From positions 1 to 64,000 of the forward strand of contig CAKZYA010000006.1 of assembly GCA_937883755.1 (NCBI GenBank): a DNA stretch of 64,000 nucleotides, written 5' to 3'. This DNA comes from an uncultured Flammeovirgaceae bacterium. Lineage in GTDB: Bacteria > Bacteroidota > Bacteroidia > Cytophagales > Cyclobacteriaceae. The position numbers and the translations under genes were made by a program. The stretch's first letter is position 1; each line of letters opens with the position of its first letter. Shown piece by piece: positions 1 through 9,572 of this stretch. The notes below the pieces were generated by a model, which was given only the letters and a program-made list of their open reading frames with translations, did not search any database and had not been told where the DNA came from.

Positions 1-254
1 GCACTTGAGAACAAAACTACTTTTACAAATTTAACCCTTTTTCAGGGACGACTAAATAGTAGTAAACTGATATAAATCAAGGGTAAACCTACTTTCAAAA
101 ATGGTAAAAGTGCCAAAATCAGTCAATGTACTGTTTGGGCAAAGCTACAATTTATGTTGTGAGGCGTAAATGGTATTTTTACTATATGAAAATATAACTT
201 ATCTATTCCTCTCTAGGGAAAGATAAGCTATCAGTCTCAAACCAGTCTTGACAG
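1..254. other. Gene-free left edge
   Basis: AT-rich stretch before the first gene. No open frame, hairpin or repeat is evident. It presumably holds the promoter of the M23 peptidase gene, but no clear TAnnTTTG -7 box is visible. Confidence 0.4.
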
Positions 255-1226
255 ATGCCAAAAGTAAAATATCATTACGATACAGAAACCTGTAAATATG
301 AGCCAGTTAAACGGACTACGGCTAGCGTCATTCTAGATAGTTTGATGTATGGTTCACTTGTGCTGATTGGGGCGGTTTGTATTTTGGTAATTTACCTTTC
401 GTACTACGATTCACCCAACGAAAAACTGCTTCGTAAGGGCAATGACAAACTAGTATTTCGGCTTCAGATGATGAATAAAGAAATGAAGCAAGTAGATAAG
501 GTGCTGGCACAACTGGAGAACCGCGATGATAATATATATCGTACTATTTTTGAACAAGAGCCTATTGCTGCGTCTATTCGCAACGCGGGTATTGGAGGTG
601 CTCGTCGCTACCAGGATTTGGTGGGTCAGGGGCTTGAGAATGAAGAGTTCTTACTGAAAACATTAACTCACTTCGACCAGATCAAACGGCAGATGTACAT
701 ACAAACTAAGTCGTATGATGAGCTGCTGAGCCTGGCTCGTAGGCAACATTTACTACTGGCTTCAATCCCAGCAATCACCCCTATTTCATTAAAACAGTCG
801 TACTTATCCTCTGGTTTTGGCATGCGCTTTCATCCAATACATAAAATAAGGAGAATGCACAAAGGAATAGACTTCGGTGCTCGGGTAGGTACCCCGATCT
901 ACGCCACCGGAGCTGGTAAAGTGACCAAAGTTTCTACTCGGTTCACTGGCCCTGGTAAGCATATTGAGATTGACCATGGGTTTGGTTTTAGAACGAGGTA
1001 CCTCCATCTATCGGAGTTTAATGTAAAAGTGGGTCAGAAAGTGAAGCGGGGAGAGCTAATTGGTTACAGTGGTAACACAGGTACATCATCGGGACCCCAT
1101 CTACATTATGAAGTGGTCAAAAATCGGAAAAAGGTGAACCCTATTCACTATTTCTACCAGGATATTACCAATGCAGAGTTTGAAAAACTAGTAGAGTTAG
1201 CTTCTATCGAGAACTCATCTATGTAA
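255..1226 (+). CDS. M23 family metallopeptidase (LytM/peptidoglycan endopeptidase)
   Basis: This is a membrane-anchored M23 (lysostaphin/LytM-type) peptidase, expected to cut peptidoglycan cross-bridges in the periplasm. A single membrane segment lies at about residues 26-48, followed by a helical, probably coiled-coil region (about 55-160). The M23 domain covers about 185-300 and has the zinc motif H-K-G-x-D (MHKGIDFGA) and the final H-L-H-Y of GPHLHYEV, so both halves of the metal site are present and it looks catalytically competent. The length of 323 aa is usual for Bacteroidota murein hydrolases of this type. It is monocistronic and convergent with the EamA gene only 8 bp away. A role in cell division or septal hydrolysis is inference. 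Confidence 0.92.
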   Translation: MPKVKYHYDTETCKYEPVKRTTASVILDSLMYGSLVLIGAVCILVIYLSYYDSPNEKLLRKGNDKLVFRLQMMNKEMKQVDKVLAQLENRDDNIYRTIFEQEPIAASIRNAGIGGARRYQDLVGQGLENEEFLLKTLTHFDQIKRQMYIQTKSYDELLSLARRQHLLLASIPAITPISLKQSYLSSGFGMRFHPIHKIRRMHKGIDFGARVGTPIYATGAGKVTKVSTRFTGPGKHIEIDHGFGFRTRYLHLSEFNVKVGQKVKRGELIGYSGNTGTSSGPHLHYEVVKNRKKVNPIHYFYQDITNAEFEKLVELASIENSSM

Positions 1227-1234
1227 AACCTGGG

Positions 1235-2167
1235 TTAGGAAGTCTCCCTGAGTTTTCTCTGACTAGTGATTTGATTGTACCGTTGCACTTTTTGGTAGCG
1301 ACGTATAATTGGATAAGCAAAAACCGAGGCCAGGATAATTAGAGTACCAATGTAAAATTGTAGGGTCATTTGTTCCCGTTCTCCAAATATCAGAATCGCT
1401 AACAAAATCCCGTACACGGGTTCTAAATTATTGGTCAAGTTCATTGCGAAGGCAGTAACGTACTTCATGAGTTCTACTGACATAGAGTAAGCGTACACGG
1501 TGCAAAACAATGCTAATACTAGCAGCCAAAGCCAATCAGTAGCCGAGGGACTCAGGTATAGTTCGCCCGTATCACTAATCCATTGCTGGTATATTGGGAA
1601 GAAGATGACGATAGTCAAAGTTGCTCCAACCATTTCGTAAAACGTCACCAGATAAGAGTCATATTGTTTACTGAACTTAGCATTAAGTACGGTAAATACG
1701 GAAGCAATTAAGGCTGAAATAATTGCCATCCCTAGCCCTAATGCATGAGTAAATTCAAATCGGAAAATCACGTACAGTCCTATTATCACCACTAGCCCCA
1801 GTATCACTTCGTAGGTTTGTATCTTTCGGCGAGTCATCAAGGGCTCGACCAATGAGGTCCACAACGAGCAAGTAGCCATACCAGCTAGTGTTACTGAAGC
1901 CGTAGAGACCCGTGCAGCCCCAAAGAATAAGATCCAGTGCAGGGCAATCAAGCCTCCAGTACCTAATAAAGCAAACAGTTGCCCTGATACCCGAAAGTTT
2001 ATCCGGCGAAGCCACAGTAGCAAAGCTAGAGCACCTGAAGCAATTAGGGTGCGAAAAAAAACCATCTCTACGGTTGGAATACTAATAAGTAAGCCTAGTG
2101 CGGCGGTGAATCCCCAAATCAGGACAATGAAATGTAATAAAGCATAGTGCTTGGTGCGGGCAGCCAT
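1235..2167 (-). CDS. EamA/DMT-family transporter (operon with tgt and lptF/G)
   Basis: A polytopic protein with about ten membrane segments in two EamA repeats, typical of drug/metabolite exporters; the substrate cannot be told from sequence. The open frame extends 21 codons further upstream, but that extension lies inside the preceding gene and reads as non-membrane sequence. The methionine at 2165-2167 begins the natural N terminus (MAARTKHYALLHF) and its ATG shares one base with the stop codon of the upstream lptF/G-like gene, implying translational coupling. It is the third gene of the tgt - lptF/G - eamA operon on the minus strand. Grouping with queuosine modification and LPS export does not reveal the substrate. 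Confidence 0.88.
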   Translation of the reverse strand: MAARTKHYALLHFIVLIWGFTAALGLLISIPTVEMVFFRTLIASGALALLLWLRRINFRVSGQLFALLGTGGLIALHWILFFGAARVSTASVTLAGMATCSLWTSLVEPLMTRRKIQTYEVILGLVVIIGLYVIFRFEFTHALGLGMAIISALIASVFTVLNAKFSKQYDSYLVTFYEMVGATLTIVIFFPIYQQWISDTGELYLSPSATDWLWLLVLALFCTVYAYSMSVELMKYVTAFAMNLTNNLEPVYGILLAILIFGEREQMTLQFYIGTLIILASVFAYPIIRRYQKVQRYNQITSQRKLRETS

Positions 2168-3243
2168 TAGCGGCGAACAGTGTAGTAGAGGAAAATGCCA
2201 ACGGCAGTAAAGATAATGTTTGGTAGCCAAACTGCCAGCATGGGGTTCATGGAGTTTACTTCAGCGATACTCCGAGCAAAAATGAAGAAGATAATGAAAA
2301 TAAAGGCTATTAAGAAACCTAAGGCAATTTGGAAACCAGAGCCTCCCCGGCTTTTCTTGGCTGACATTACTACCCCGATAAATGTGAGGATGATCGCCGT
2401 GAAAGGCGACATATAGCGAATGTACTTCTCTACTAAGTATACTGGAATATCGTTTGCCCCTCGTTCTCGTTGCCGAGCAATATACTGATCTAGCTCATTA
2501 AGGGTTAACGTTTCGTAGAGCCCGTAGGTGCTACCAAAGTCTTTAGGGGAGATATTCAAGGTAGTATCAAGGTCTACTCCATTTGAGATGGTTTCTTCAT
2601 CGCCATCAAACTGGTGTAGGGTCCAGTTCTTCAGTGTCCATTTAGACTGGGTAGAGTCCCACTCAATCCGCCGAGCTGAGAGTTTCTGTAGCATCTGATT
2701 ACCCTGAATTTGCTCTAGCGTAAATCGATAACCTACGTTATTACTATTGTTGTAACTTTCCATGTAAGCGTATAGCTCAGGAGCTACTTTAATATGGATA
2801 TTTCGTTCGTCGTAGTAAAATGGGCTTTTAATATACGTTTGCTCAAAGGCAATCCGATCTTTATTAGCATTCGGAATGACCCAACCGTTCAGAAAAAAAC
2901 TGACTATCGCAATGAGCGAAGAACCGATAAAATACGGAACCAGTAAGCGCGGAAAGCTTACTCCGCTACTCAGCATAGCAACAATTTCGGTATTACCGGC
3001 AAGCTTGGAGGTGACGAACACTACCGCAATAAAAACTGTAATAGGAGTAATGAGACTGGCCAGATAAGGAATGTAATCTAGGTAGTAGGCCAGAATTTCC
3101 CCACCTCCCAACTGATGTTCTAAGAAATCATCGTTCTTTTCAGTAAAATCGATAACACAGACAATAGATACCAATAGCAGTACTACGAACCCGAAGGTAC
3201 CCAAGAACTTCTTAAGTATGTAGCGATCTAAAATTTTGAGCAT
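2167..3243 (-). CDS. lptG: LptF/LptG (YjgP/YjgQ) family LPS export permease
   Basis: Permease subunit of the Lpt machine that extracts lipopolysaccharide from the inner membrane, working with the LptB ATPase and LptC bridge. Architecture fits the family: three N-terminal membrane segments (about 12-34, 55-80, 98-120), a central periplasmic beta-rich jellyroll region (about 130-270) and three C-terminal segments (about 280-355). The start LKILDRYILKKFLGTF is the characteristic amphipathic N terminus. Length 358 aa is normal. It follows tgt by 24 bp and overlaps the EamA gene by one base. No partner lptF, lptB or lptC is in this window. The choice between LptF and LptG is not certain. Confidence 0.9.
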   Translation of the reverse strand: MLKILDRYILKKFLGTFGFVVLLLVSIVCVIDFTEKNDDFLEHQLGGGEILAYYLDYIPYLASLITPITVFIAVVFVTSKLAGNTEIVAMLSSGVSFPRLLVPYFIGSSLIAIVSFFLNGWVIPNANKDRIAFEQTYIKSPFYYDERNIHIKVAPELYAYMESYNNSNNVGYRFTLEQIQGNQMLQKLSARRIEWDSTQSKWTLKNWTLHQFDGDEETISNGVDLDTTLNISPKDFGSTYGLYETLTLNELDQYIARQRERGANDIPVYLVEKYIRYMSPFTAIILTFIGVVMSAKKSRGGSGFQIALGFLIAFIFIIFFIFARSIAEVNSMNPMLAVWLPNIIFTAVGIFLYYTVRR

Positions 3244-3267
3244 TAGCCAAATTTACGTCAAATACGG

Positions 3268-4398
3268 TTATAACCGTTGCATCACTTTTGGAATGATCTG
3301 ATTTTTCCAGGTAGCAAAGCTCTCTTCCTGAATTCTTTCTCTCGCCTGCCGGGCTAACCACAGATAAAATGTTAGGTTATGTACGCTTGCAATCTGTGCC
3401 CCTAACATCTCTTTAGCATGAATGAGGTGTCTCAGATAAGCTTTACTATAAAACGTACTCACGTAACCACCTAGTGTTTCATCAATAGGAGAAAGGTCAT
3501 TTTTCCATTTTTCGTTCCGAATGTTAATAATTCCCTCAGTAGTAAACAGCATACCGTTTCGGGCATTACGGGTGGGCATCACACAGTCAAACATATCAAC
3601 ACCTAGCGCAATGGATTCCAGAATATTAGCTGGGGTTCCCACTCCCATCAGGTAACGGGGACGATTAGCCGGAAGAATACCGCAAACTAGATCAGTCATC
3701 TCATACATCATTTCAGCCGGTTCACCCACCGCTAACCCACCAATAGCATTTCCCAATCGGTCTTGCTTCGCTACAAACTCAGCGGACTGTTTTCTCAAAT
3801 CAGCATACGTGCTGCCCTGTACAATCGGAAATAATGCTTGCTCGTAGCCGTAAAGACCTTCAGTTGTGTCAAACCGTTCAATACAGCGTGCCAGCCAACG
3901 GTGGGTCATGTGCAGAGATTGTGCCGCGTACTTATAATCGCAGGGGTAGGGGGTACATTCATCAAACGCCATGATAATATCGGCGCCAATCGCCCGCTGA
4001 ATGTCCATCACCGATTCGGGGCTGAAGGTGTGGCGTGAGCCATCAATGTGCGACTGAAAAGTAACCCCCGCTTCCTTGATTTTCCGCATATTGGTCAGTG
4101 AATACACCTGGTAGCCACCGCTATCGGTTAGGATAGGACGATCCCAGCCATTGAAGCGGTGTAGCCCTCCAGCCTGCTTCAATAACTCTATACCCGGTCG
4201 TAAATAAAGATGATAGGTATTACTCAGAATAATATCAGCATCAATATCTTCTTTTAGCTCTCGCTGATGAACGGCCTTAACCGTACCAGCCGTACCCACA
4301 GGCATAAAAATTGGGGTGCGAATTGTTCCGTGGTCGGTTACCAACTCTCCCGTTCGGGCATTGCTCTTGGTATCAGTCTTTTGTAAGGTGAATTTCAA
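3268..4398 (-). CDS. tgt: tRNA-guanine transglycosylase (queuosine pathway)
   Basis: Exchanges guanine-34 for preQ1 (or queuine) in tRNAs with a GUN anticodon. Residues 91-96 (TDSGGY) and 268-280 (DMFDC followed by MPTRNARNG) are the catalytic-Asp and substrate-binding segments of bacterial Tgt; 146-152 (DECTPYP) is also conserved. The length of 376 aa is usual. The zinc-binding C-x-C-x2-C cluster normally found just before Y-x-R-A-Y-L-R-H-L is absent: the stretch at about 305-320 (DETLGGYVSTFYS) has no cysteine, while the following HN at 340 is kept. I recall the same loss in other Bacteroidota Tgt proteins. First gene of the tgt - lptF/G - eamA operon. Confidence 0.96.
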   Translation of the reverse strand: MKFTLQKTDTKSNARTGELVTDHGTIRTPIFMPVGTAGTVKAVHQRELKEDIDADIILSNTYHLYLRPGIELLKQAGGLHRFNGWDRPILTDSGGYQVYSLTNMRKIKEAGVTFQSHIDGSRHTFSPESVMDIQRAIGADIIMAFDECTPYPCDYKYAAQSLHMTHRWLARCIERFDTTEGLYGYEQALFPIVQGSTYADLRKQSAEFVAKQDRLGNAIGGLAVGEPAEMMYEMTDLVCGILPANRPRYLMGVGTPANILESIALGVDMFDCVMPTRNARNGMLFTTEGIINIRNEKWKNDLSPIDETLGGYVSTFYSKAYLRHLIHAKEMLGAQIASVHNLTFYLWLARQARERIQEESFATWKNQIIPKVMQRL

Positions 4399-4402
4399 TC
4401 TA

Positions 4403-4450
4403 TGTGTTCAAGTGTTCGTATGTAAAGGTATTCATGAACACAAGAACACA
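4403..4450. repeat. Imperfect inverted repeat of GTGTTC / GAACAC words
   Basis: Left arm 4403-4422 (TGTGTTCAAGTGTTCGTATG) and right arm 4433-4450 (CATGAACACAAGAACACA) are imperfect inverted copies. It fills the gap between tgt and the next EamA gene. There is no T-run after either arm, so it is not a classical terminator. A similar element lies at 51418-51482. Confidence 0.5.
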
Positions 4451-4469
4451 CAAATACTCTAATACACGA

Positions 4470-5345
4470 TTAAGCTACTGATTCTTGGTGCTGCTCAATC
4501 TGTGCTTGTTTCTTCTGTTTGTACCATACGTTCAGTACGACGCCAGTAATTACCAAAACCATACCTAGATAGGTGAGTACATTGAAGGTCTCGCCGAAAA
4601 AGAAGAACCCAAATAGTAGAGCGTAAATAATACTGAGGTAGTTTAGATTAGCCACTTTAGAAACTTCTTCGGCTTGGTACGATTTGGTCATAAAGTACTG
4701 GGCGAACTGGGTAAGTATGCCAATTCCCAACAGTATTAGCCAGTCTATCCCCTGAGGCATTACCCACTGGAAAGCGGATAGAATTCCGGTAATAGGTAAT
4801 GTTACCAAGGGAAAATAGAGAACGATTACCAATGGGTGCTCGGAATGGTTGAGCTTGCGAATAATGGTATAGGCCATACCTGATCCGACAGCTGCCAGGA
4901 TACCCATTAGTAAATGAACAGGTTCCATTCTGGTCTCAAACCCACTAATGACTAGCATTCCCAGAAAGGTAATCAAGAAGAAAAACCACTGCCACGTCCA
5001 GATTTTTTCCCGTAGTAGTAACATTCCCAAAACAGCAGTAGCAATAGGCGACAAAAACTGTAGTGTAATAGCCGTAGCTAACGGAATATTTTGCAGTAAA
5101 GTGAAATAAAGCACCAAAGCTACTGCGCCGAAAGCCCCTCGGGCGATCAACCATTTACGGTTATTTCCCCACATATTTACGCCTTGTGCTCGTAATACAG
5201 TGTAACTCATCACCAGGGAAATTAAACTGCGAAAGAAAACAGCCTCAACAGCAGGAATATGAGAAACTAATTTCACCAGCACATTCATACAGGCGAATAA
5301 AAAAGTCGCCAACAGCATATAGCGTACACCAGGGGAGAATACCAT
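4470..5345 (-). CDS. EamA/DMT-family transporter
   Basis: Second EamA-type exporter of the window, 291 aa, with about ten membrane segments in two repeats (for example VRYMLLATFLFACMNVLVKL at the N terminus and LGMVLVITGVVLNVW near the C terminus). The C-terminal tail is short and charged (KQKKQAQIEQHQ). The substrate is unknown. It is separated from tgt by 71 bp that hold an imperfect palindrome, so it may be transcribed separately or read through into tgt. It is not a close copy of the first EamA protein by eye. Confidence 0.88.
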   Translation of the reverse strand: MVFSPGVRYMLLATFLFACMNVLVKLVSHIPAVEAVFFRSLISLVMSYTVLRAQGVNMWGNNRKWLIARGAFGAVALVLYFTLLQNIPLATAITLQFLSPIATAVLGMLLLREKIWTWQWFFFLITFLGMLVISGFETRMEPVHLLMGILAAVGSGMAYTIIRKLNHSEHPLVIVLYFPLVTLPITGILSAFQWVMPQGIDWLILLGIGILTQFAQYFMTKSYQAEEVSKVANLNYLSIIYALLFGFFFFGETFNVLTYLGMVLVITGVVLNVWYKQKKQAQIEQHQESVA

Positions 5346-5399
5346 GAAACTGGAAAGAAAAACGGCAAAAATTCTAGTAACGCAGAAACTTAGCGAAGG

Positions 5400-7388
5400 T
5401 TACCGTATGGCTTGCACCTCCTCAACTTCTACTGATTGAGGTAAGTCACCGTAAATAATCTCGGGTTGCTCATTAGTAGGGTCAGCCAGTGGGATACGGA
5501 AATAGAACCGACTACCAGAGCCTAAATCACTCTCTACGTATATTTGCCCACCGTGCGCCTGCACAATCTCTTTGGAAATAGCTAGTCCTAACCCTAATCC
5601 TCCTTTGTTCTTTTTGCCATTGGTAGATAACTGCACAAACTTATTAAATACCCGTTTAGCATCTTTAGGTGAAATCCCTGACCCAAAATCCCGCACAGAG
5701 CACTCTACATAATTGCCTACTTGTTTAGTAGAAATCACCACTCTTTCTCCTTCGGGTGAGTAACGGATAGCATTGGTAAGTAGGTTAATGAGTACCCAGG
5801 AGATTTTCTCAGGATCGATCGTAATTTCTGGAAGGTCTTGAGCAGTTTCATTCTCCAAAGTAAGATTTTTTTCCTGTAGCTTGGCTTGTACGGGGGCAAC
5901 CGCGTATTCAACTAGTATTTGAGGATCAACCAGCTTTTTATCCATTTGAATGGTTCCGTTCTCTGCCCGTGCCAGGTCAAGCAATTCAGTTACCATTTTT
6001 ACTAGCCGATTCACTTCCTGTTTCATAGATCCTACCAACTGAGATTGCTCTTCGGAAAGTTCGCCAATGCGGGGGTTTTGCAAGAGCATAAGACTCATAT
6101 TCAGAGCAGAAAGTGGGGTTTTTAGCTCATGAGAAACTACCGCCACAAATTTGGACTTTGCTTCGTCAGATTCTTTAAAGGCAGTAATATCTTTGAGGAT
6201 AACGATATAGCCAATAAACCGACGGAACGAATCTTCTCGTCCGTATACTCGGGTAATTTCTTTAGTGAAGAAAGCTTTCTTTCCGTTGTAGTTATCTACT
6301 CTTAAAAAGTTATGAGCACTTTCTTCATTAGGTTTACTCGATGGTTTAGTTGTTTCTTTAATAGCTTGATTTAGCTCCGCGGTAACCTCATTATCAGTGA
6401 AGTCGCTAAGTTTTCTCCCCAGGAGTTGATCGTCTTCCAGACTGATAATGTGCTTACCTGACTCATTTACCAGAATAATGCGCTTATCTTCATCCAGCAC
6501 AATCAGTCCATCATTCATACTTTTAATGATAGACTCCATTCGGCTTTTTTGAGCTTGCACCTCCTCAATATTAAGCTTCTCAAATTCCTGGAGCTTAATA
6601 GACATCACGTTAAAAGCCTGAGCCAGTTCTCCGAGTTCACTTCGAGAGTCCACATTAATCTTTTGCTGATATTCTCCCTGAGAAATTCGTCGTATTTTCT
6701 CCGTAACGTCAGAAATAGGTTTTACGATAGCATGGGGAACCTGGTATACGGCCCACCCAACAATGATTAGCACTAAGATTAGAATTAGAAAGACCGATAC
6801 TTTAGAGCGAAAATAGAGCCGTTGGGCAATAGCATCTTTATCGCTTAATTGGGCATGATTAATAGCACCTAGTTGAACGCAATCTTCGCGAATCACTTCA
6901 TTTTTTCGCTGAAGCACTGTAAAGTATAGCCCAATACGGTCTACGGTATATTCAAATTGTCCGATGTTGTCTTTATAAGTGAGATACTCATCCTGAATCT
7001 GAGCAAACAGAGTTTCTTCTTGTTGCCCAGCTACATTATTTTGACAGAGGATAAGTTGGTTCTCAAATACTGCTTGCTCGGCTTGCAGTATGTCCATCAG
7101 GGTGGAGTCATCGTAGTTGGTACCTAGGCAAATTTTGGAAAGGATTTGATCAATCTTGGCTAACGAGACGGTCATTCCTTCGGTGGCCTTAATAGCGCGG
7201 TAATTATCCTCTAGTATTTTGTTGGAAGCATTACCTAGATTTCCGAGATAGTAAATGGTAGTACCTACCAATAGTAGCGTGAGGATCGTCACTAAGAGAA
7301 ATCCGGAAAATATTTGCGCCCTGATCTTCATTCTCTGATAATGCCAACGCGGACTAAACCACTGTGAATTATTAGTCTTCTTCAACAT
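5400..7388 (-). CDS. Membrane histidine kinase with HAMP and PAS domains
   Basis: Sensor kinase of 662 aa. The visible order is: membrane segment at about 28-50, an all-helical periplasmic sensor region (50-195), second membrane segment at about 197-217, HAMP (218-272), PAS (285-400), HisKA with phospho-acceptor His420 (AVVSHELKTPLSAL), and an HATPase domain with N box around Asn539, G1 box DFGSGI (567-572) and G2 box GGLGLGL (596-602). All catalytic motifs are intact. It lies 115 bp downstream of the sigma-54 activator gene on the same strand and is its probable partner. A KinB/NtrB-like role is inference; the signal sensed cannot be read. A possible later start is Met20, next to the first membrane segment. 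Confidence 0.93.
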   Translation of the reverse strand: MLKKTNNSQWFSPRWHYQRMKIRAQIFSGFLLVTILTLLLVGTTIYYLGNLGNASNKILEDNYRAIKATEGMTVSLAKIDQILSKICLGTNYDDSTLMDILQAEQAVFENQLILCQNNVAGQQEETLFAQIQDEYLTYKDNIGQFEYTVDRIGLYFTVLQRKNEVIREDCVQLGAINHAQLSDKDAIAQRLYFRSKVSVFLILILVLIIVGWAVYQVPHAIVKPISDVTEKIRRISQGEYQQKINVDSRSELGELAQAFNVMSIKLQEFEKLNIEEVQAQKSRMESIIKSMNDGLIVLDEDKRIILVNESGKHIISLEDDQLLGRKLSDFTDNEVTAELNQAIKETTKPSSKPNEESAHNFLRVDNYNGKKAFFTKEITRVYGREDSFRRFIGYIVILKDITAFKESDEAKSKFVAVVSHELKTPLSALNMSLMLLQNPRIGELSEEQSQLVGSMKQEVNRLVKMVTELLDLARAENGTIQMDKKLVDPQILVEYAVAPVQAKLQEKNLTLENETAQDLPEITIDPEKISWVLINLLTNAIRYSPEGERVVISTKQVGNYVECSVRDFGSGISPKDAKRVFNKFVQLSTNGKKNKGGLGLGLAISKEIVQAHGGQIYVESDLGSGSRFYFRIPLADPTNEQPEIIYGDLPQSVEVEEVQAIR

Positions 7389-7503
7389 ATCAGTTGCAAA
7401 AATTAATCAGAAGGTTGGTATAGTGGCCAAAAAAGTGAAAATAAAGTATATTCTTCATCATAATGATAATCGGGCTATCAGTCTGAAAGATGACAAATTC
7501 TAA

Positions 7504-8928
7504 TTATGAGCTAATGTTGTACTCCTTGAGCTTACGGTACAATGTTGCCAAACCAATATCTAATCGCTTGGCTGCTTCAGACTTATTGCCATTTGTCATC
7601 TCCAGCATTTTAAGAATATGCGCCTGTTCTACTGATTTCAAATCTACTAGACCAGGGTCGGCGGTATAGTTAACATGACCAGTAACTGGTGTACTGTAAG
7701 TATTTGGGCTAGTGTTGGGTGTTTGAGTGGTAACTGATGCCGGGTTAGTTTGGTTCAGAATTTCATTTGGTAAAGCATCGGGGGTCAGTCGATCAGTGTC
7801 AGCCAGAATAACTGCTCGCTCTACTACGTTACGAAGCTCGCGAATATTGCCCGGCCAATTGTAACGTTTGAGGTAGTCTAAAAACTCAGGATCAATACTG
7901 GAGATTGATTTATTAGCTCGCTCGGCATGCTCTTTCAATAGGTGCATTACCAGTAGATCAATATCCTCCTTACGATCACGCAGGGCGGGTAAGTCGATGG
8001 TGAAAGCGCTCAGGCGATAGTAAAGATCCCGACGAAATACTTCGTTATCATCACTAACCAGCTCACGATTGGTAGCAGCAATAATACGGATATCAACTGG
8101 AATAGGCTCAGTTTCGCCCACCCGATTGAGCATACGGGTTTCTAGCACTCGTAGTAGTTTTGCTTGGAGTGCGGGGGACATTTCTCCCAATTCATCCAGG
8201 AAAATAGTGCCTCGATCAGCCACCTCAAAGTAGCCTTTCTTATCAGAACTGGCTCCTGTAAACGAACCTTTCTTATGACCGAATAACTCTGACTCTTGCA
8301 GGTCTTTAGGAATAGCTGCGCAGTTAATCGCTACAAAGTTACCTTTACGACGGCGGCTTGCCAGGTGAACAGCTTCAGCCAGTAGTTCCTTACCAGTTCC
8401 GGTTTCTCCCAGTAGCAGTACTGTGGTATCGGTAACGGCCACCTTTTTTGCCAATTCCAACATACGCTGTACAGGCTGAGAACTACCCACAATCTTAGCA
8501 AAGCTGGATTTTGAGTCAAGCCGGAATTCCATTTCCTGTAACTTCCGGTTCATGGCGGCTTTTTCCATAGCCTTTTGTACTACCAGTGGTAAGCGTTCGT
8601 CGCCATCCCCTTTCGCTAAGTAATCGAACGCCCCGAGCTTCATCGCTTGTACACCATCCTTCACACTACTAAATGCCGTGAGGACAATTACTTCAATAAG
8701 GGGGTATTCTTTCTTGATGTACTTAGTAAAGTCAATTCCGTTAGCATCGGGAAGGTTGACATCGGTGAGGACTAAGTGAATCGTTTGGCTACGAAGTATC
8801 TCCCGCCCAGCGGTTACATCGCTGGCTTCAAAAATGGTGTACCCTTCCAGTCCGAGTATTTTCGCCAATAGGCTACGAATGCTCGCTTCGTCTTCTACAA
8901 TTAAAATTGAATTGCCTTGAATATCCAT
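7504..8928 (-). CDS. Sigma-54-dependent response regulator (NtrC family)
   Basis: Transcription activator of 474 aa for RpoN promoters. The receiver domain (about 6-120) carries the phosphorylatable Asp56 (LVLTDVNLPD). The AAA+ domain has Walker A GETGTGKE (174-181), the sigma-54 contact loop as GSFTGA (221-226, Ser in place of the more common Ala), Walker B TIFLDELGEM (241-250) and the sensor/R-finger region. A Fis-type helix-turn-helix closes the protein (about 433-472). A Thr/Asn/Pro-rich linker lies at 393-420. The histidine kinase gene follows 115 bp downstream. Targets are unknown; I did not find a convincing -24/-12 promoter for it in the window. Confidence 0.95.
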   Translation of the reverse strand: MDIQGNSILIVEDEASIRSLLAKILGLEGYTIFEASDVTAGREILRSQTIHLVLTDVNLPDANGIDFTKYIKKEYPLIEVIVLTAFSSVKDGVQAMKLGAFDYLAKGDGDERLPLVVQKAMEKAAMNRKLQEMEFRLDSKSSFAKIVGSSQPVQRMLELAKKVAVTDTTVLLLGETGTGKELLAEAVHLASRRRKGNFVAINCAAIPKDLQESELFGHKKGSFTGASSDKKGYFEVADRGTIFLDELGEMSPALQAKLLRVLETRMLNRVGETEPIPVDIRIIAATNRELVSDDNEVFRRDLYYRLSAFTIDLPALRDRKEDIDLLVMHLLKEHAERANKSISSIDPEFLDYLKRYNWPGNIRELRNVVERAVILADTDRLTPDALPNEILNQTNPASVTTQTPNTSPNTYSTPVTGHVNYTADPGLVDLKSVEQAHILKMLEMTNGNKSEAAKRLDIGLATLYRKLKEYNISS

Positions 8929-8949
8929 ACGATTGCTTACTGATTACTA

Positions 8950-8957
8950 CAAAAATA
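8950..8957 (-). promoter_or_regulatory. -7 box of the sigma-54 activator gene
   Basis: On the minus strand this reads TATTTTTG, an exact match to the Bacteroidota -7 consensus TAnnTTTG, 21 bp upstream of the start codon. A TTG at the usual -33 spacing is not clear, so the call rests on the -7 box alone. Confidence 0.4.
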
Positions 8958-9116
8958 CTTTTTTTTTATTTCTTGAAAAATTACAAACATCAGTATTCCC
9001 TAATTCGTTGGTTTTTTGGCTAATGTACTGAATTTCAAAAATTTTGTCTCCTAAAACGGTACCTAAATAGACTTGTCAGTTGTATTCATTGTTGGAAATA
9101 TTATATTTTACAAATA

Positions 9117-9572
9117 ATGCCTTTAAAAGTTCCCCAATCAGCCCCTGATTTTTCTCTCCCCTCTACTAGTGGTAGTACATTTAAGTTGAGTCGCGATTTA
9201 GCCAATCAGCCGGGTATCATTTACTTCTATCCTAAGGACTTCACACCCGGTTGTACCCAAGAAGCCTGTAGTTTCCGCGATTCTTTTTCGGTTTTTCGTG
9301 ACCTAAATATTACAGTGGTAGGAATTAGTCGCGATTCGATAGAAAGTCATCAAAAGTTCAAAGAACAACATCGACTTCCGTTTGAATTACTATCTGACCG
9401 CAGTGGGAGTGTTGCTAAAAAATACGGAGCGTTAGTGCCCTTCCTGAAAGTGGTTCGCCGGGTTACTTATTTGTTAGATACCGACCATAAAATTGCAGCG
9501 GTATACGAAGATATGTTCGGTGCTGAGAAACACATTAGGCAAATGATTGAAGCGGTACAGAAGAGTGCTTAA
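9117..9572 (+). CDS. bcp: Thioredoxin-dependent peroxiredoxin (Bcp/PrxQ)
   Basis: Reduces hydrogen peroxide and alkyl hydroperoxides in the cytoplasm, with thioredoxin as reductant. The active site P-G-C-T-Q-E-A-C gives peroxidatic Cys46 and resolving Cys51 in the C-x4-C arrangement of atypical 2-Cys PrxQ/Bcp enzymes. The AhpC/TSA fold covers the whole 151 aa, the usual size. It is divergent from the sigma-54 activator (188 bp between starts). A weak TTG ... TATATTTT arrangement precedes it. Confidence 0.95.
   Translation: MPLKVPQSAPDFSLPSTSGSTFKLSRDLANQPGIIYFYPKDFTPGCTQEACSFRDSFSVFRDLNITVVGISRDSIESHQKFKEQHRLPFELLSDRSGSVAKKYGALVPFLKVVRRVTYLLDTDHKIAAVYEDMFGAEKHIRQMIEAVQKSA

Noticed and set aside
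4403-4450. Rho-independent terminator after the EamA gene
   Set aside because: Neither arm of the inverted repeat is followed by a T-run on the relevant strand.
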